Of a stretch of DNA of 64,000 nucleotides, positions 17,937 through 26,692 are shown piece by piece. The notes below the pieces were generated by a model that was given only the letters and a program-made list of their open reading frames with translations, ran no database searches and was not told where the DNA came from. Numbering within the stretch: the first letter of the stretch is position 1; every line of letters begins with the position of its first letter. The translations under genes were made by a program, and so were the position numbers. This stretch comes from an uncultured Sediminibacterium sp. (GTDB taxonomy: Bacteria; Bacteroidota; Bacteroidia; Chitinophagales; Chitinophagaceae), in assembly GCF_946481145.1 (NCBI RefSeq), contig NZ_CAMLMJ010000003.1, positions 62,001 through 126,000 of the forward strand, given 5' to 3'.

Positions 17937-19745
17937 ATGAACAATAAATATTTTGCAAAACTTTCAGTGATCGCGGTAGCAGGGGCGATGTTCCTTTCTA
18001 CCGGCTGTAAAAAATACCTCGATCAGCAACCCATAACAGATGTAGGTGCTGAAATGGTGTTCGCCGATGTTACCACTACCCGTAAAGCACTTGCGGGTGT
18101 ATACAGCAGGCTTGTAGGAGATGCCGGTTTTGGTATTCGTTTAAGTCTTTATTATACAGTAGATACCGATGAAATGCAGGGCCCTACCGGTAATGCAGAT
18201 AACGACAGAAGAGATATAGCCCGTTATGCAGCTACTTCGGGAAATGCGCAGATCAATAATCCATTTAACCAGTTATTTACTGGTATTGAATATGCCAATA
18301 TCTGTATTGCTAATATTCCAAAGATGGATATGTACAATAATGGATCTGAACAGGAGAAAAAACAGTTGCGGAGGTTATACGGCGAAGCGTTGACTTTACG
18401 CGCGCAGTTTTATTTTCAGGCAATTGTAAACTGGGGTGATGTGCCTGCACATTTTCAACCTGCAGCTACCCTTGCTTCCACCAATCCTTTCCCTGCAAGA
18501 ACAGACAGAGATACTATTTACAACCGCTTACTTGCCGATTTAAAAGTGGCAACCGATCTTGTGCCCTGGAGAAATGAAGTAGCAGGTATTGGCGATCAGG
18601 TTGATGAGCGTATTAGCAAAGGCACTGTAAAAGGACTTCGTGCAAGAATCGCATTGTTCAGAGGAGGGTTTGCTTTGCGTAGCGATGCGTCAATGAAACG
18701 TCCTACGGATTACCTTACTTATTATCAGATCGCAAAAGATGAATGCAGTGAGATCATTGCATCTAACCAACATTCACTGAACCCAAGTTTCCGCGCATTA
18801 TGGAAAGACCAGGTAAACGCACGTGTTCCTGCAGATCCTAATGGGGAACTGATGTTCCAGGCAAGTGGTATTGGCAGAAATGCAGTAGCAGATACCAAAC
18901 TGGGTTATTATAATGGTCCTACCGTAAATAACTTTGGTAATAAAAGTATCAACGTGTTACCTACTTACTTCTATGCATTTGATCCAAATGATTTGAGAAG
19001 AGATGTTACCTGTGCACCTTACAATGTAGCTGCCAATGGCGCTACTAAAGTAGGTCAGGCAATCACAGCAATCTGTGATGGTAAGTACAGAAGAGACTGG
19101 ATCAGCAGTCCGGTAGTTGCACCAACAGATGCAGTACAATATTTTGGATTGAAATGGCAGATACTGCGTTATTCAGATGTATTGCTGATGCTGGCAGAAG
19201 CGGAAAATGAAATTAATGGCCCAACTGCCACCGCTTATAATGCCGTAAATCAGGTAAGAAGAAGAGGATTCGGTAAACCACTGGGTACACCAGATGTTAC
19301 TGTTGACCTTCCTGCCGGTTTATCTAAAACTGCATTCTTCGATGCAGTGGTAAAAGAAAGATCACTTGAACTCGGTGGTGAAGGTGTACGTAAATTCGAC
19401 CTGATCAGGTGGAACCTGCTCGCTTCAAAAATAGCAGCAACCAAAGCAGCTTTGTTGGCAATGTCAACAGGCGCGGCTCCTTATAACACTTTACCTGTAT
19501 CGATGTATTACAAAAACAATTCATCAGCTGATGATGCAACATTGTGGGCAAATTCATTTTATGCTCCTACACCGGGTACAGCTCCGGCAGCATCAACAAG
19601 GGTTAACTGGATCGGCGCAGCAATTAATACAACTGCATTGGCGCGCTATGCAACCGGATTTACAACAGGTAAATCAGAATTATTGCCAATACCGCAACCT
19701 GCAAGAGATGCAAACCCTAACCTTAGCCAAAACCCAGGATACTAA
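17937..19745 (+). CDS. SusD/RagB family glycan-binding lipoprotein
   Basis: The 602-residue product starts with a lipoprotein signal ending in the lipobox LSTGCKK, then the typical YLDQQPITDV opening of SusD proteins. TPR-like helices follow, with GEALTLRAQFYFQ, and a conserved closing RYSDVLLMLAEAENEI. The tail ends with LLPIPQPARDANPNLSQNPGY, the classic SusD ending. It sits at the cell surface as a lid on the SusC barrel and captures oligosaccharides. It is 18 bp downstream of susC in the same transcript, which is closed by a terminator. Specificity is inferred from the pectin enzymes around it. Confidence 0.96.
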   Translation: MNNKYFAKLSVIAVAGAMFLSTGCKKYLDQQPITDVGAEMVFADVTTTRKALAGVYSRLVGDAGFGIRLSLYYTVDTDEMQGPTGNADNDRRDIARYAATSGNAQINNPFNQLFTGIEYANICIANIPKMDMYNNGSEQEKKQLRRLYGEALTLRAQFYFQAIVNWGDVPAHFQPAATLASTNPFPARTDRDTIYNRLLADLKVATDLVPWRNEVAGIGDQVDERISKGTVKGLRARIALFRGGFALRSDASMKRPTDYLTYYQIAKDECSEIIASNQHSLNPSFRALWKDQVNARVPADPNGELMFQASGIGRNAVADTKLGYYNGPTVNNFGNKSINVLPTYFYAFDPNDLRRDVTCAPYNVAANGATKVGQAITAICDGKYRRDWISSPVVAPTDAVQYFGLKWQILRYSDVLLMLAEAENEINGPTATAYNAVNQVRRRGFGKPLGTPDVTVDLPAGLSKTAFFDAVVKERSLELGGEGVRKFDLIRWNLLASKIAATKAALLAMSTGAAPYNTLPVSMYYKNNSSADDATLWANSFYAPTPGTAPAASTRVNWIGAAINTTALARYATGFTTGKSELLPIPQPARDANPNLSQNPGY

Positions 19746-19764
19746 CCTCTCAAGTAAAGGATAA

Positions 19765-19796
19765 AATAAGGCCGATTTATTTCGGCCTTATTTTTT
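19765..19796 (+). terminator. Intrinsic terminator after susCD
   Basis: AATAAGGCCGA (19765-19775) pairs with TCGGCCTTATT (19782-19792), followed by a T-run. It separates susCD from the pectinesterase gene, which begins 12 bp later and so needs read-through or its own promoter. Confidence 0.92.
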
Positions 19797-19807
19797 AAGT
19801 TTAGTCT

Positions 19808-20767
19808 ATGCGTATAAAATTATTCCTGATATCTTCCTTTCTATTACTGACCTTATGTTCTATTGCCCAGCCAAAACGTATTACGGTAGCAAAAGACGGA
19901 ACAGGACAATTCAATACTGTCCAGGCAGCTTTTGATGCTATTCCATCAGGCAACACGATGCCTGTTATAATTTTTGTGAAAAAAGGTGTTTACAAAGAAA
20001 GACTTGTACTAGACACTCGCAAAGATTTTGTTAGTCTGATAGGGGAAGATAAATTCAATACAATTTTGACATTCGATAACCATGCAGGTAAAAAACTACC
20101 TAATGGCGATACAATTAATACATGGTCATCCGCCAGCTTCTTTTTATATGCCAATGATTTTTATGCAGAGAATATCAGCTTTGAAAATAATGCAGGATTT
20201 ACAGCTGGACAAGCCGTAGCTGTTTTTGCGAATGGCGACAGGCTTAGTTTTAACGGTTGCAGATTTCTTGGATTTCAGGATGTATTGTTTTGCAGTGGTG
20301 CCGGAAGCAGACAGTATTATAAAGATTGTTATATAGAAGGAAGTACCGATTTTATTTTTGGTCCTGCTACAGCAGTATTTCAAAACTGTCTTATTCATAG
20401 TAAGAAGAACTCGCATGTTACAGCAGCATCCACGCCTCGTGAAGTACCTTATGGATTTGTTTTTTTTGATTGTAAGCTAACTGCTGATACAGCATTTAAA
20501 AAAGTAAGCCTTGGCCGACCATGGCAGCCGCATGCAAGTGTAACCTATATACGCTGCGAAATTGGCGATCATATTATTCCGGAAGGATGGAACAACTGGC
20601 GCAACCCGGCTAATGAAGCAACGGTACGTTATAGTGAGTATAAAAATACTGGTCCCGGTGCACAGCCTGCATCAAGACCTTCATGGATCAAACAATTGAA
20701 CGAAGAGGAAGTAAAAAAGTACACCCTCAAAAATATATTCGGCGACTGGCTACCTAGAACAAACTAA
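19808..20767 (+). CDS. Pectinesterase (CE8), secreted
   Basis: The 319-residue enzyme removes methyl esters from homogalacturonan, preparing it for polygalacturonase and lyase attack. A signal peptide (MRIKLFLISSFLLLTLCSIAQ) precedes a right-handed beta-helix. CE8 motifs appear in order: GVYKERL, GQAVAVF (transition-state Gln), GFQDVLF (acid/base Asp), STDFIFGPA (nucleophile Asp), and SLGRPWQPH (substrate Arg). All catalytic residues are present. It lies just after the susCD terminator and converges with lacI. A second, more divergent CE8 domain is found in the protein at 26693-28786. Confidence 0.95.
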   Translation: MRIKLFLISSFLLLTLCSIAQPKRITVAKDGTGQFNTVQAAFDAIPSGNTMPVIIFVKKGVYKERLVLDTRKDFVSLIGEDKFNTILTFDNHAGKKLPNGDTINTWSSASFFLYANDFYAENISFENNAGFTAGQAVAVFANGDRLSFNGCRFLGFQDVLFCSGAGSRQYYKDCYIEGSTDFIFGPATAVFQNCLIHSKKNSHVTAASTPREVPYGFVFFDCKLTADTAFKKVSLGRPWQPHASVTYIRCEIGDHIIPEGWNNWRNPANEATVRYSEYKNTGPGAQPASRPSWIKQLNEEEVKKYTLKNIFGDWLPRTN

Positions 20768-20859
20768 TTCTGTGCTTTTCTGTGGCAATCTCTTCCGGAC
20801 TTTCGGTCTTTCCGACTTCCGGACCAATTTGCCACTGAATACACAGAAGGACACTGAAA
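20768..20859. repeat. Hairpin repeat family B, copy 2, with a family F word in the loop
   Basis: TTCTGTGCTTTTCTGTGGCAA (20768-20788) faces TTGCCACTGAATACACAGAA (from 20829). The loop between them is filled by a TCCGGACTTTCGG-type segment (20794-20824), the same words that build the tandem repeat at 44.5-45.0 kb. It separates two convergent genes. Confidence 0.8.
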
Positions 20860-20866
20860 GACGGTG

Positions 20867-21901
20867 CTATTTTTTTCTGGTTGTTGATTCCCTGATAAAT
20901 ACATCAGGCTGAAGCATTTTGGTTTCGAAATCTTTCACCGGCCGTTTACTCTCTATCAGGTTTAACAAAAGTTCAGTAGCAACCTGTCCCATCTCAAATG
21001 CCGGCTGACGTACTACGGATAATGAAGGCGATAATAATTCGGTAAGGTCAATATTTGAAAAGCCGATGATAGCGATATCTTCTGGCACACGAATTTTTTT
21101 TGCTTTGAAATAACGCAGGCAGTTTGTGGTTAATTTATCTGCAGCAGCAAAAATGGCATCTGGTTTTTTCTTTTGCCTGAATAAGCTGTCTAATGCCTGC
21201 TCTACTTCTTCATATACCAATCCCCCATGCAGGCAGTACTTTATCAAAGAGGGGTTTGGTTTTATTTTATGCTCTTCTAACGCAGCCTGGTATCCGCCTA
21301 TTCGATCGCGGGTAATAGAGAGGTATTCTGCATTGGCGAGCGCAGCAATATTTTTGAAACCACTCTTTATCAGGTGAGCAGTGGCATCATAACCTCCCTT
21401 TTTATTATCAACCGTAACTTTATGGGTTTCGATTTCATCTAGTACACGATCAAAGAAAACGATGGGATAACCACGGTCATGTAAATGTTTCAGGTGACTG
21501 AGGTCCTGCGTTTCGGATGCTGGTGAAATAAGCAATCCATCGATAGATCTTGAAGCAAGGTATTGTACGTTAATCAATTCCCTTTCATACGACTCATGAC
21601 TTTGGGTAATGATTACATTATAGCCCTTATCATAGGCAATAGATTCTATACCATTGATGATCTGAGAGAAAAAGCTATTGGCAATTTCCGCCACCACAAT
21701 GCCAATGGAGCGGGTTCTTTTTTCTTTTAAACTAAGCGCAATTGGGTTTGGGCGGTAGTTGATCTTCTCCGCATATTCCAGCACCATTTTTTTAGTCTCG
21801 GGACTAATCTCATAGCTGTCGCGTAATGCCCTTGAAACAGTGGAAGTAGAAAGCCCAAGTTCTTTGGCAATATCTTTTATCGTTACAGCTTCGTATTTCA
21901 T
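20867..21901 (-). CDS. LacI-family transcriptional regulator of the pectin locus
   Basis: I start at ATG 21901 (MKYEAVTIKDIAKELGLSTS), giving 344 residues; the longer frame to 22027 adds an atypical extension. The N-terminal helix-turn-helix and hinge (STSTVSRALRDSYEISPETK, NYRPNPIALSLKEKRTRSIG) are standard LacI family. A periplasmic-binding-protein-like sensor domain follows and ends in VFIRESTTRKK. It should bind CG-centred palindromes and be released by a pathway intermediate, perhaps a hexuronate or KDG. It is divergent from the CE12-GH28 operon, and the shared intergenic region carries an operator-like site. Three such sites in the window fit a local regulon. Confidence 0.93.
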   Translation of the reverse strand: MKYEAVTIKDIAKELGLSTSTVSRALRDSYEISPETKKMVLEYAEKINYRPNPIALSLKEKRTRSIGIVVAEIANSFFSQIINGIESIAYDKGYNVIITQSHESYERELINVQYLASRSIDGLLISPASETQDLSHLKHLHDRGYPIVFFDRVLDEIETHKVTVDNKKGGYDATAHLIKSGFKNIAALANAEYLSITRDRIGGYQAALEEHKIKPNPSLIKYCLHGGLVYEEVEQALDSLFRQKKKPDAIFAAADKLTTNCLRYFKAKKIRVPEDIAIIGFSNIDLTELLSPSLSVVRQPAFEMGQVATELLLNLIESKRPVKDFETKMLQPDVFIRESTTRKK

Positions 21902-22111
21902 GATTTTATTCTTGGAAGGAACTAAATGTACGTTTTTTCCTAATGACCATTTTTCTGGTGATAGAGGGGGCAAAAAATGAATGTAAATATTTCCTTCAAA
22001 ATGATGAAAACCGATGCGCTCTGGCATACGGGATAAATAGCAGAAAAACCGCTGTAACTGCCTGATTTTGAAAAGAAATAGCTATTTGTTAAAATCAGCA
22101 AAAATGATCTT

Positions 22112-22139
22112 CGTTACCGGGAACGATTGCGTAAAAAAA
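22112..22139. promoter_or_regulatory. Predicted LacI-type operator, lacI/CE12-GH28 intergenic
   Basis: CGTTACCGGGAACGATTGCG followed by TAAAAAAA repeats the site before susC with two differences in 28. It lies 211 bp from the lacI start and could serve autoregulation as well as the CE12-GH28 operon. Confidence 0.65.
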
Positions 22140-22369
22140 CTGACCAGATATGTTCCATGCAAGTGAATATCTGAGTAGACTTGTTGCCTGATTGCGAGGC
22201 CAAAATGGCCTTTGTTAAATAAGCGCTTGCCATGAGATTCACCCACAGTAAATATGTGCCATTCAGCAACACAAAATGGTTTGCTGTTAAATGGATTGAA
22301 TGTTGCAGTAAAGTGAATGTTCAAATGCTTGTTTTGTTTATTGGTATATTGGCGAGAGCCAGGCAATTC

Positions 22370-22400
22370 AGCTATACAGGTTTTCCTGTATAGCTTTTTT
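22370..22400 (+). terminator. Terminator-like hairpin in the leader of the CE12-GH28 gene
   Basis: AGCTATACAGG (22370-22380) pairs perfectly with CCTGTATAGCT (22385-22395) across a TTTT loop, followed by a run of six T (22395-22400). It ends 36 bases before the chosen start at 22436. It might attenuate the operon or end an unseen leader RNA. Confidence 0.75.
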
Positions 22401-22435
22401 ACATGGAATCAATTGTAGTGCAGAAAATCAATGGT

Positions 22436-24772
22436 ATGAAATCACTTTTTTATGTAACCTTATTGCTAACCATGCTTGGTTTTGGTTTACCCGATAAAAA
22501 AGTTCGCTTTTTTATGATTGGTGATTCAACCATGGCCAATAAACCCCTTGCAAATAATCCGGAGCGTGGATGGGGACAATTATTCCCAGCGCTACTTACC
22601 AATGAAGTAGAAGTACATAACCATGCAGTAAACGGCAGAAGTACCAAAAGTTTTATCAAAGAAGGCAGATGGGATTCAGTAATGAAACAACTGCGTGAAG
22701 GCGATTATGTATTCATACAATTTGGTCACAACGATTCAAAAATTACCGATAGCAACCGTTATGCTGCCCCACAAACAACTTATCGGACCAGTCTTATTCG
22801 ATTTGTGAATGAAGCAAGATCAAAAGGTGCAAATCCTATACTCGTAACACCAGTTATGCGCCGCAAATTCGATACGAAGGGAACATTTGTTGATCAACAT
22901 GGTGAATACCCTGGAGTAGTAAGAGAGATAGCACAGCAAATGAATGTTCCCTTAATTGATCTTCATGCCAGCAGCCAAAAATTAATTGAACAACATGGGG
23001 TAGAAGGTTCCAAGAAAATGTTTTTGTGGATCGACCCCAAACATTTCGGCACAATGTTCGAAGGAAAAAAAGACGATACCCATTTTTCTGAATATGGTGC
23101 GATATCAGTGGCTTCGCTGGTTTGTGCAGAAATGAAAGCAAAAAATATTGCCGCTCAATATCTCAAACCTTCTGTTCATCCGGAGAAATATGAGTATGAG
23201 TTGCCCAAGATTTATGCGCCTCATTTTAAAAAAGACAGCTTTTCTATTGTTACCTATGGTGCAAAGAATGATGGTATATCATTAAATACTGTTGCCATCA
23301 ACAAAGCGATCGATGCCTGTGCGGCAAATGGCGGTGGCACGGTGGTTATACCATCGGGGCTCTGGCTTACCGGTCCTATTACCATGAAGAGTAACGTAGA
23401 AATGTATTCTGAAAAGAATGCGCTGATATTGTTTACGTCTGACAGGAAAGCATATCCTTTGGTGAAATCTTCTTTTGAAGGTGTGTATGCGGCACGTTGC
23501 CAGTCGCCGATCACAGCAGAAAACCTTGAAAATATTGCCATTACGGGCTATGGTATTTTTCATGGATCAGGAGATGTATGGCGTCCGCTGAAGAGAAATA
23601 AACTCACTGATTCTGAATGGAAAAAACATATTGCGCGAGGTGGTGTTGTAACGGAGGATAAATCAACCTGGTATTCATCGGAAGGAGCATTAAAAGGATC
23701 ATTGACAAATAATATCGGAAAACTGTTGCCGGGCATGGAACTGAAAGACTTTGAAGAGATCAGGGATTTTCTTCGTCCAAATATGTTGCGCATACTCGAT
23801 TGTAAGAACGTAATACTGGAAGGTGTAACATTCGAAAACTCTCCCGCCTGGACCATGCACCTGATTACCAGTCAGCATATCACCATTAAAAATGTAACCG
23901 TAAAAAATCCATGGTATGGTCAGAATACCGATGCACTTGATCTGGAAGCCTGTGCAAATGTATTGGTAGATGGCTGCAAGTTCGACACAGGTGATGATGG
24001 TATTTGTATTAAATCAGGAAGAGATGAAGAGGGCAGGAAAAGAGGCATACCTACGGAAAATGTAATTGCAAAGAATACAACTGTTTATCATGCCCATGGT
24101 GGTTTTGTGATTGGGAGTGAAATGAGTGGTGGCGCAAGAAACCTGTTTGTGTCTGATTGTAATTTTATCGGTACAGATATCGGGTTACGATTTAAAACAG
24201 TTCGTGGGCGTGGTGGTGTGGTGGAAAATATTTATGCGGCAAATATCAATATGATAGATATTCCTGGTGAAGCTATTTCCTTCGATATGTATTATGCTGC
24301 CAAAGACCCGGTTCCATTAGCGGGTGAAGAAAGAGCTTTACCGAAGGTTGAAATACTTCCGGTGACAGATGCAACACCTGTATTCCGAAATTTCTTCATC
24401 AACAATATAGTCTGTAATGGTGCTGCAAAAGCCGTATTTGTACGGGGTATTCCGGAAATGAGGGTGAGTAATCTCGTATTCAATAATATGGTGATGAAAA
24501 CAGATAAAGGGGTAGAATGTATTGAAGCGCAGGGTGTAAGTTTTAATAATGTTTACCTGCAACCTTCCGATACTAATCCGATTGTAAGTATTCAAAACAG
24601 TGCTGATATCAGTTTCAGTAAACTCCGTTTCGATGCCCTTCCTAAAATGATCATGACTGTTGATGGTGACCGTAGCGGTAAAATAAAAATGACCGGAAGC
24701 GACCTTGGAACATTTAAAAACAAAATCATCTTCAGGTATGGCGCATCACCTGCTTTACTTGAAGTGAAATAA
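22436..24772 (+). CDS. Secreted CE12 acetylesterase - GH28 polygalacturonase fusion
   Basis: With the start at 22436 (MKSLFYVTLLLTMLGFG signal peptide) the protein has 778 residues and two enzymes. Residues about 20-250 are an SGNH/GDSL esterase of the rhamnogalacturonan acetylesterase type (CE12): IGDSTMANKP (Ser), QFGHNDSK, and DDTHFSEYGA (Asp/His). From about residue 275 there is a GH28 beta-helix with GQNTDALDLEA, DTGDDGICIKSG (catalytic Asp pair), HGGFVIGSEM and GLRFKTVRG. All catalytic motifs are present in both halves. One chain could therefore deacetylate pectin and cut the exposed galacturonan. It leads an operon with GH105, CE8-PL10 and the uxa genes. An upstream ATG at 22403 is possible but sits almost on the terminator hairpin. 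Confidence 0.93.
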   Translation: MKSLFYVTLLLTMLGFGLPDKKVRFFMIGDSTMANKPLANNPERGWGQLFPALLTNEVEVHNHAVNGRSTKSFIKEGRWDSVMKQLREGDYVFIQFGHNDSKITDSNRYAAPQTTYRTSLIRFVNEARSKGANPILVTPVMRRKFDTKGTFVDQHGEYPGVVREIAQQMNVPLIDLHASSQKLIEQHGVEGSKKMFLWIDPKHFGTMFEGKKDDTHFSEYGAISVASLVCAEMKAKNIAAQYLKPSVHPEKYEYELPKIYAPHFKKDSFSIVTYGAKNDGISLNTVAINKAIDACAANGGGTVVIPSGLWLTGPITMKSNVEMYSEKNALILFTSDRKAYPLVKSSFEGVYAARCQSPITAENLENIAITGYGIFHGSGDVWRPLKRNKLTDSEWKKHIARGGVVTEDKSTWYSSEGALKGSLTNNIGKLLPGMELKDFEEIRDFLRPNMLRILDCKNVILEGVTFENSPAWTMHLITSQHITIKNVTVKNPWYGQNTDALDLEACANVLVDGCKFDTGDDGICIKSGRDEEGRKRGIPTENVIAKNTTVYHAHGGFVIGSEMSGGARNLFVSDCNFIGTDIGLRFKTVRGRGGVVENIYAANINMIDIPGEAISFDMYYAAKDPVPLAGEERALPKVEILPVTDATPVFRNFFINNIVCNGAAKAVFVRGIPEMRVSNLVFNNMVMKTDKGVECIEAQGVSFNNVYLQPSDTNPIVSIQNSADISFSKLRFDALPKMIMTVDGDRSGKIKMTGSDLGTFKNKIIFRYGASPALLEVK

Positions 24773-24776
24773 TCCC

Positions 24777-26690
24777 ATGAAAAGAATCATCTGTACCATA
24801 GCGATCCTGATTTTATTTCAGCCTTTTATAACAAGTGCACAAAAACCATGGTCTGAACGTATGGCTTCAACAGTTATGCAGCTTTGGCCTGATAGTATGG
24901 CATTAAAAGCTGGTCAACCGGCGAAATGGATTTATGACCAGGGACTGATACTAAAAGGAATGGAAAAAGTTTGGATGCGCACAGGTAACGGTGCTTACTT
25001 CAACTACATCAAAAAGAGTATGGACTTCTTTGTAAACAAAGATGGACAAATAAGAACCTATAAGCCGGCAGATTATAATATCGATAATATTACACCGGGC
25101 AGAAATCTGCTTATGTTATACGATGTACTGGAAGATGAAAAATACAGGAAAGCAGCTGTAACGCTTCGTGAGCAACTAAAGCATCATCCCCGTACGAAAG
25201 AAGGCGGCTTCTGGCACAAAAAAATATATCCCTGGCAAATGTGGCTCGATGGATTGTATATGGGAGAACCATTTTATGCGGAATATGCAACCCGTTTTAA
25301 TGAGCTGGAAGCATTTGATGATATCGCCAACCAGTTTATATGGATGGAGCAACATGCAAGAGATGCCAAGACAGGATTATTATATCATGCATGGGATGAA
25401 AGTAAAGAGCAGGCATGGGCCAATAAGGCAACCGGGCAATCGCCCCATTTCTGGGGAAGGGCCATGGGATGGTATGGTATGGCGATAACCGATGTGCTTG
25501 AGGTTTTTCCAGCGAACCATCCTAAAAGAAAAGCACTGGTTGAAATTCTAAAAAGATATATCACCGCAATAAAAAAAGTACAGGATACCAAATCGGGAGT
25601 GTGGTGGCAAATTTTAGACAAAGCAAACCAACCTGGTAATTACCTTGAAGCATCCGCCTCCTCTATGTTTGTGTATACCATGGCTAAGGCAATCAGACTG
25701 GGTATATCACCAGCTACTGAAATATCCACGGTTAAAAAAGCATATGCGGGTTTACTGAAAACTTTTATAACCGAAGAAAATGGCACAGCACACCTCAATC
25801 GTGTATGCCAGGTTGCAGGGTTGGGTGGTAATCCATATCGCGATGGCAGTTTCAAGTATTATATAAGTGAGCCAATCGTAACAGATGATCCAAAAGGTTT
25901 GGGTGCATTTATACTGGCAGCAACTGAAATGGAAACATTAACCGAACCAAAACCCGGAACAGGAAAAACAGTTGTCTTAGATCGTTACTTTAATAACGAA
26001 ACAAGAAAGAACAAATTGGGTAATACCGTACCCTTTCATTATACCTGGGAAGACAGGATGAATAGCGGCTTTGCCTTATGGGGTAACCTCTTCAGAAACC
26101 ATGGTGCTATTACAACAGATCTGTTTACTGAACCAACCGCAACTGCTTTGAAAAATGCATCGGTTTATATCATTGTAGATCCGGATACAGAAAAAGAAAC
26201 CGCTAAACCAGCTTTTATTCTGCCTCAACATATAAAAGCCATTTGCGACTGGGTAAAAGCAGGTGGTGTTTTGGTGTTGATGGCAAATGATGCTGCGAAT
26301 GTGGAGTTGGATCATTTTAATGAACTGGCAGCAAGCTTTGGAATTCAATTTAACAAAGACAACCTCAACGCTGTAAAGAACAATGAATTTGAAACAGGAG
26401 TGGTGAAAGCAGAAAAAGGTAATGAGGTATTTAAAACCGCAGAACGATTTTTTATTAAAGAATTGGCGTCATTGAATATTAAGGCACCTGCAAAATCATT
26501 GGTAATCGACAAGGGAAATACCATTATGGCCATCAGTACTTATGGTAATGGGAAAGTATTTGCCATCGGAGATCCATGGTTATACAATGAATACATTGAT
26601 GGAAGAAAGCTTACGCCCGACTTTGATAATTATCAGGCAGCAAAAGAACTGGCAACATGGTTAGTAAAATCGGCGAAAGCTAAAAAATAA
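24777..26690 (+). CDS. GH105 unsaturated rhamnogalacturonyl hydrolase with DUF4350-like tail
   Basis: The 637-residue product has a signal peptide (MKRIICTIAILILFQPF). Its (alpha/alpha)6-barrel up to about residue 375 carries the GH105/GH88 hallmarks YPWQMWLDGLYMGEPFYA, LLYHAWDE and HFWGRAMGWYGMAI. The enzyme removes the unsaturated uronate left at the non-reducing end by pectate or rhamnogalacturonan lyases, feeding KduI and KduD. The C-terminal 260 residues (RYFNNETRKNKLG onward, with KAGGVLVLMANDAANVE) resemble the DUF4350/glutamine-amidotransferase-like domain often fused to such enzymes; its role is unknown. It starts 4 bp after the previous stop, clearly in one operon. Confidence 0.92.
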   Translation: MKRIICTIAILILFQPFITSAQKPWSERMASTVMQLWPDSMALKAGQPAKWIYDQGLILKGMEKVWMRTGNGAYFNYIKKSMDFFVNKDGQIRTYKPADYNIDNITPGRNLLMLYDVLEDEKYRKAAVTLREQLKHHPRTKEGGFWHKKIYPWQMWLDGLYMGEPFYAEYATRFNELEAFDDIANQFIWMEQHARDAKTGLLYHAWDESKEQAWANKATGQSPHFWGRAMGWYGMAITDVLEVFPANHPKRKALVEILKRYITAIKKVQDTKSGVWWQILDKANQPGNYLEASASSMFVYTMAKAIRLGISPATEISTVKKAYAGLLKTFITEENGTAHLNRVCQVAGLGGNPYRDGSFKYYISEPIVTDDPKGLGAFILAATEMETLTEPKPGTGKTVVLDRYFNNETRKNKLGNTVPFHYTWEDRMNSGFALWGNLFRNHGAITTDLFTEPTATALKNASVYIIVDPDTEKETAKPAFILPQHIKAICDWVKAGGVLVLMANDAANVELDHFNELAASFGIQFNKDNLNAVKNNEFETGVVKAEKGNEVFKTAERFFIKELASLNIKAPAKSLVIDKGNTIMAISTYGNGKVFAIGDPWLYNEYIDGRKLTPDFDNYQAAKELATWLVKSAKAKK

Positions 26691-26692
26691 AC

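Larger units (their letters stand above)
21902..22435. other. Divergent control region between lacI and the CE12-GH28 operon
   Basis: It holds the operator-like site (22112-22139), a small AGGCCA-aaa-TGGCCT hairpin (22196-22210), and a strong terminator-like hairpin (22370-22400) just before the next gene. A TATATTGG box near 22345 resembles a minus-7 element but lacks a well-placed partner. The minus-strand open frame here is not considered a gene. Confidence 0.5.

Noticed and set aside
22082..22366. 94-residue minus-strand open frame between lacI and CE12-GH28
   Set aside because: It covers the operator-like site and shows no protein-like pattern.
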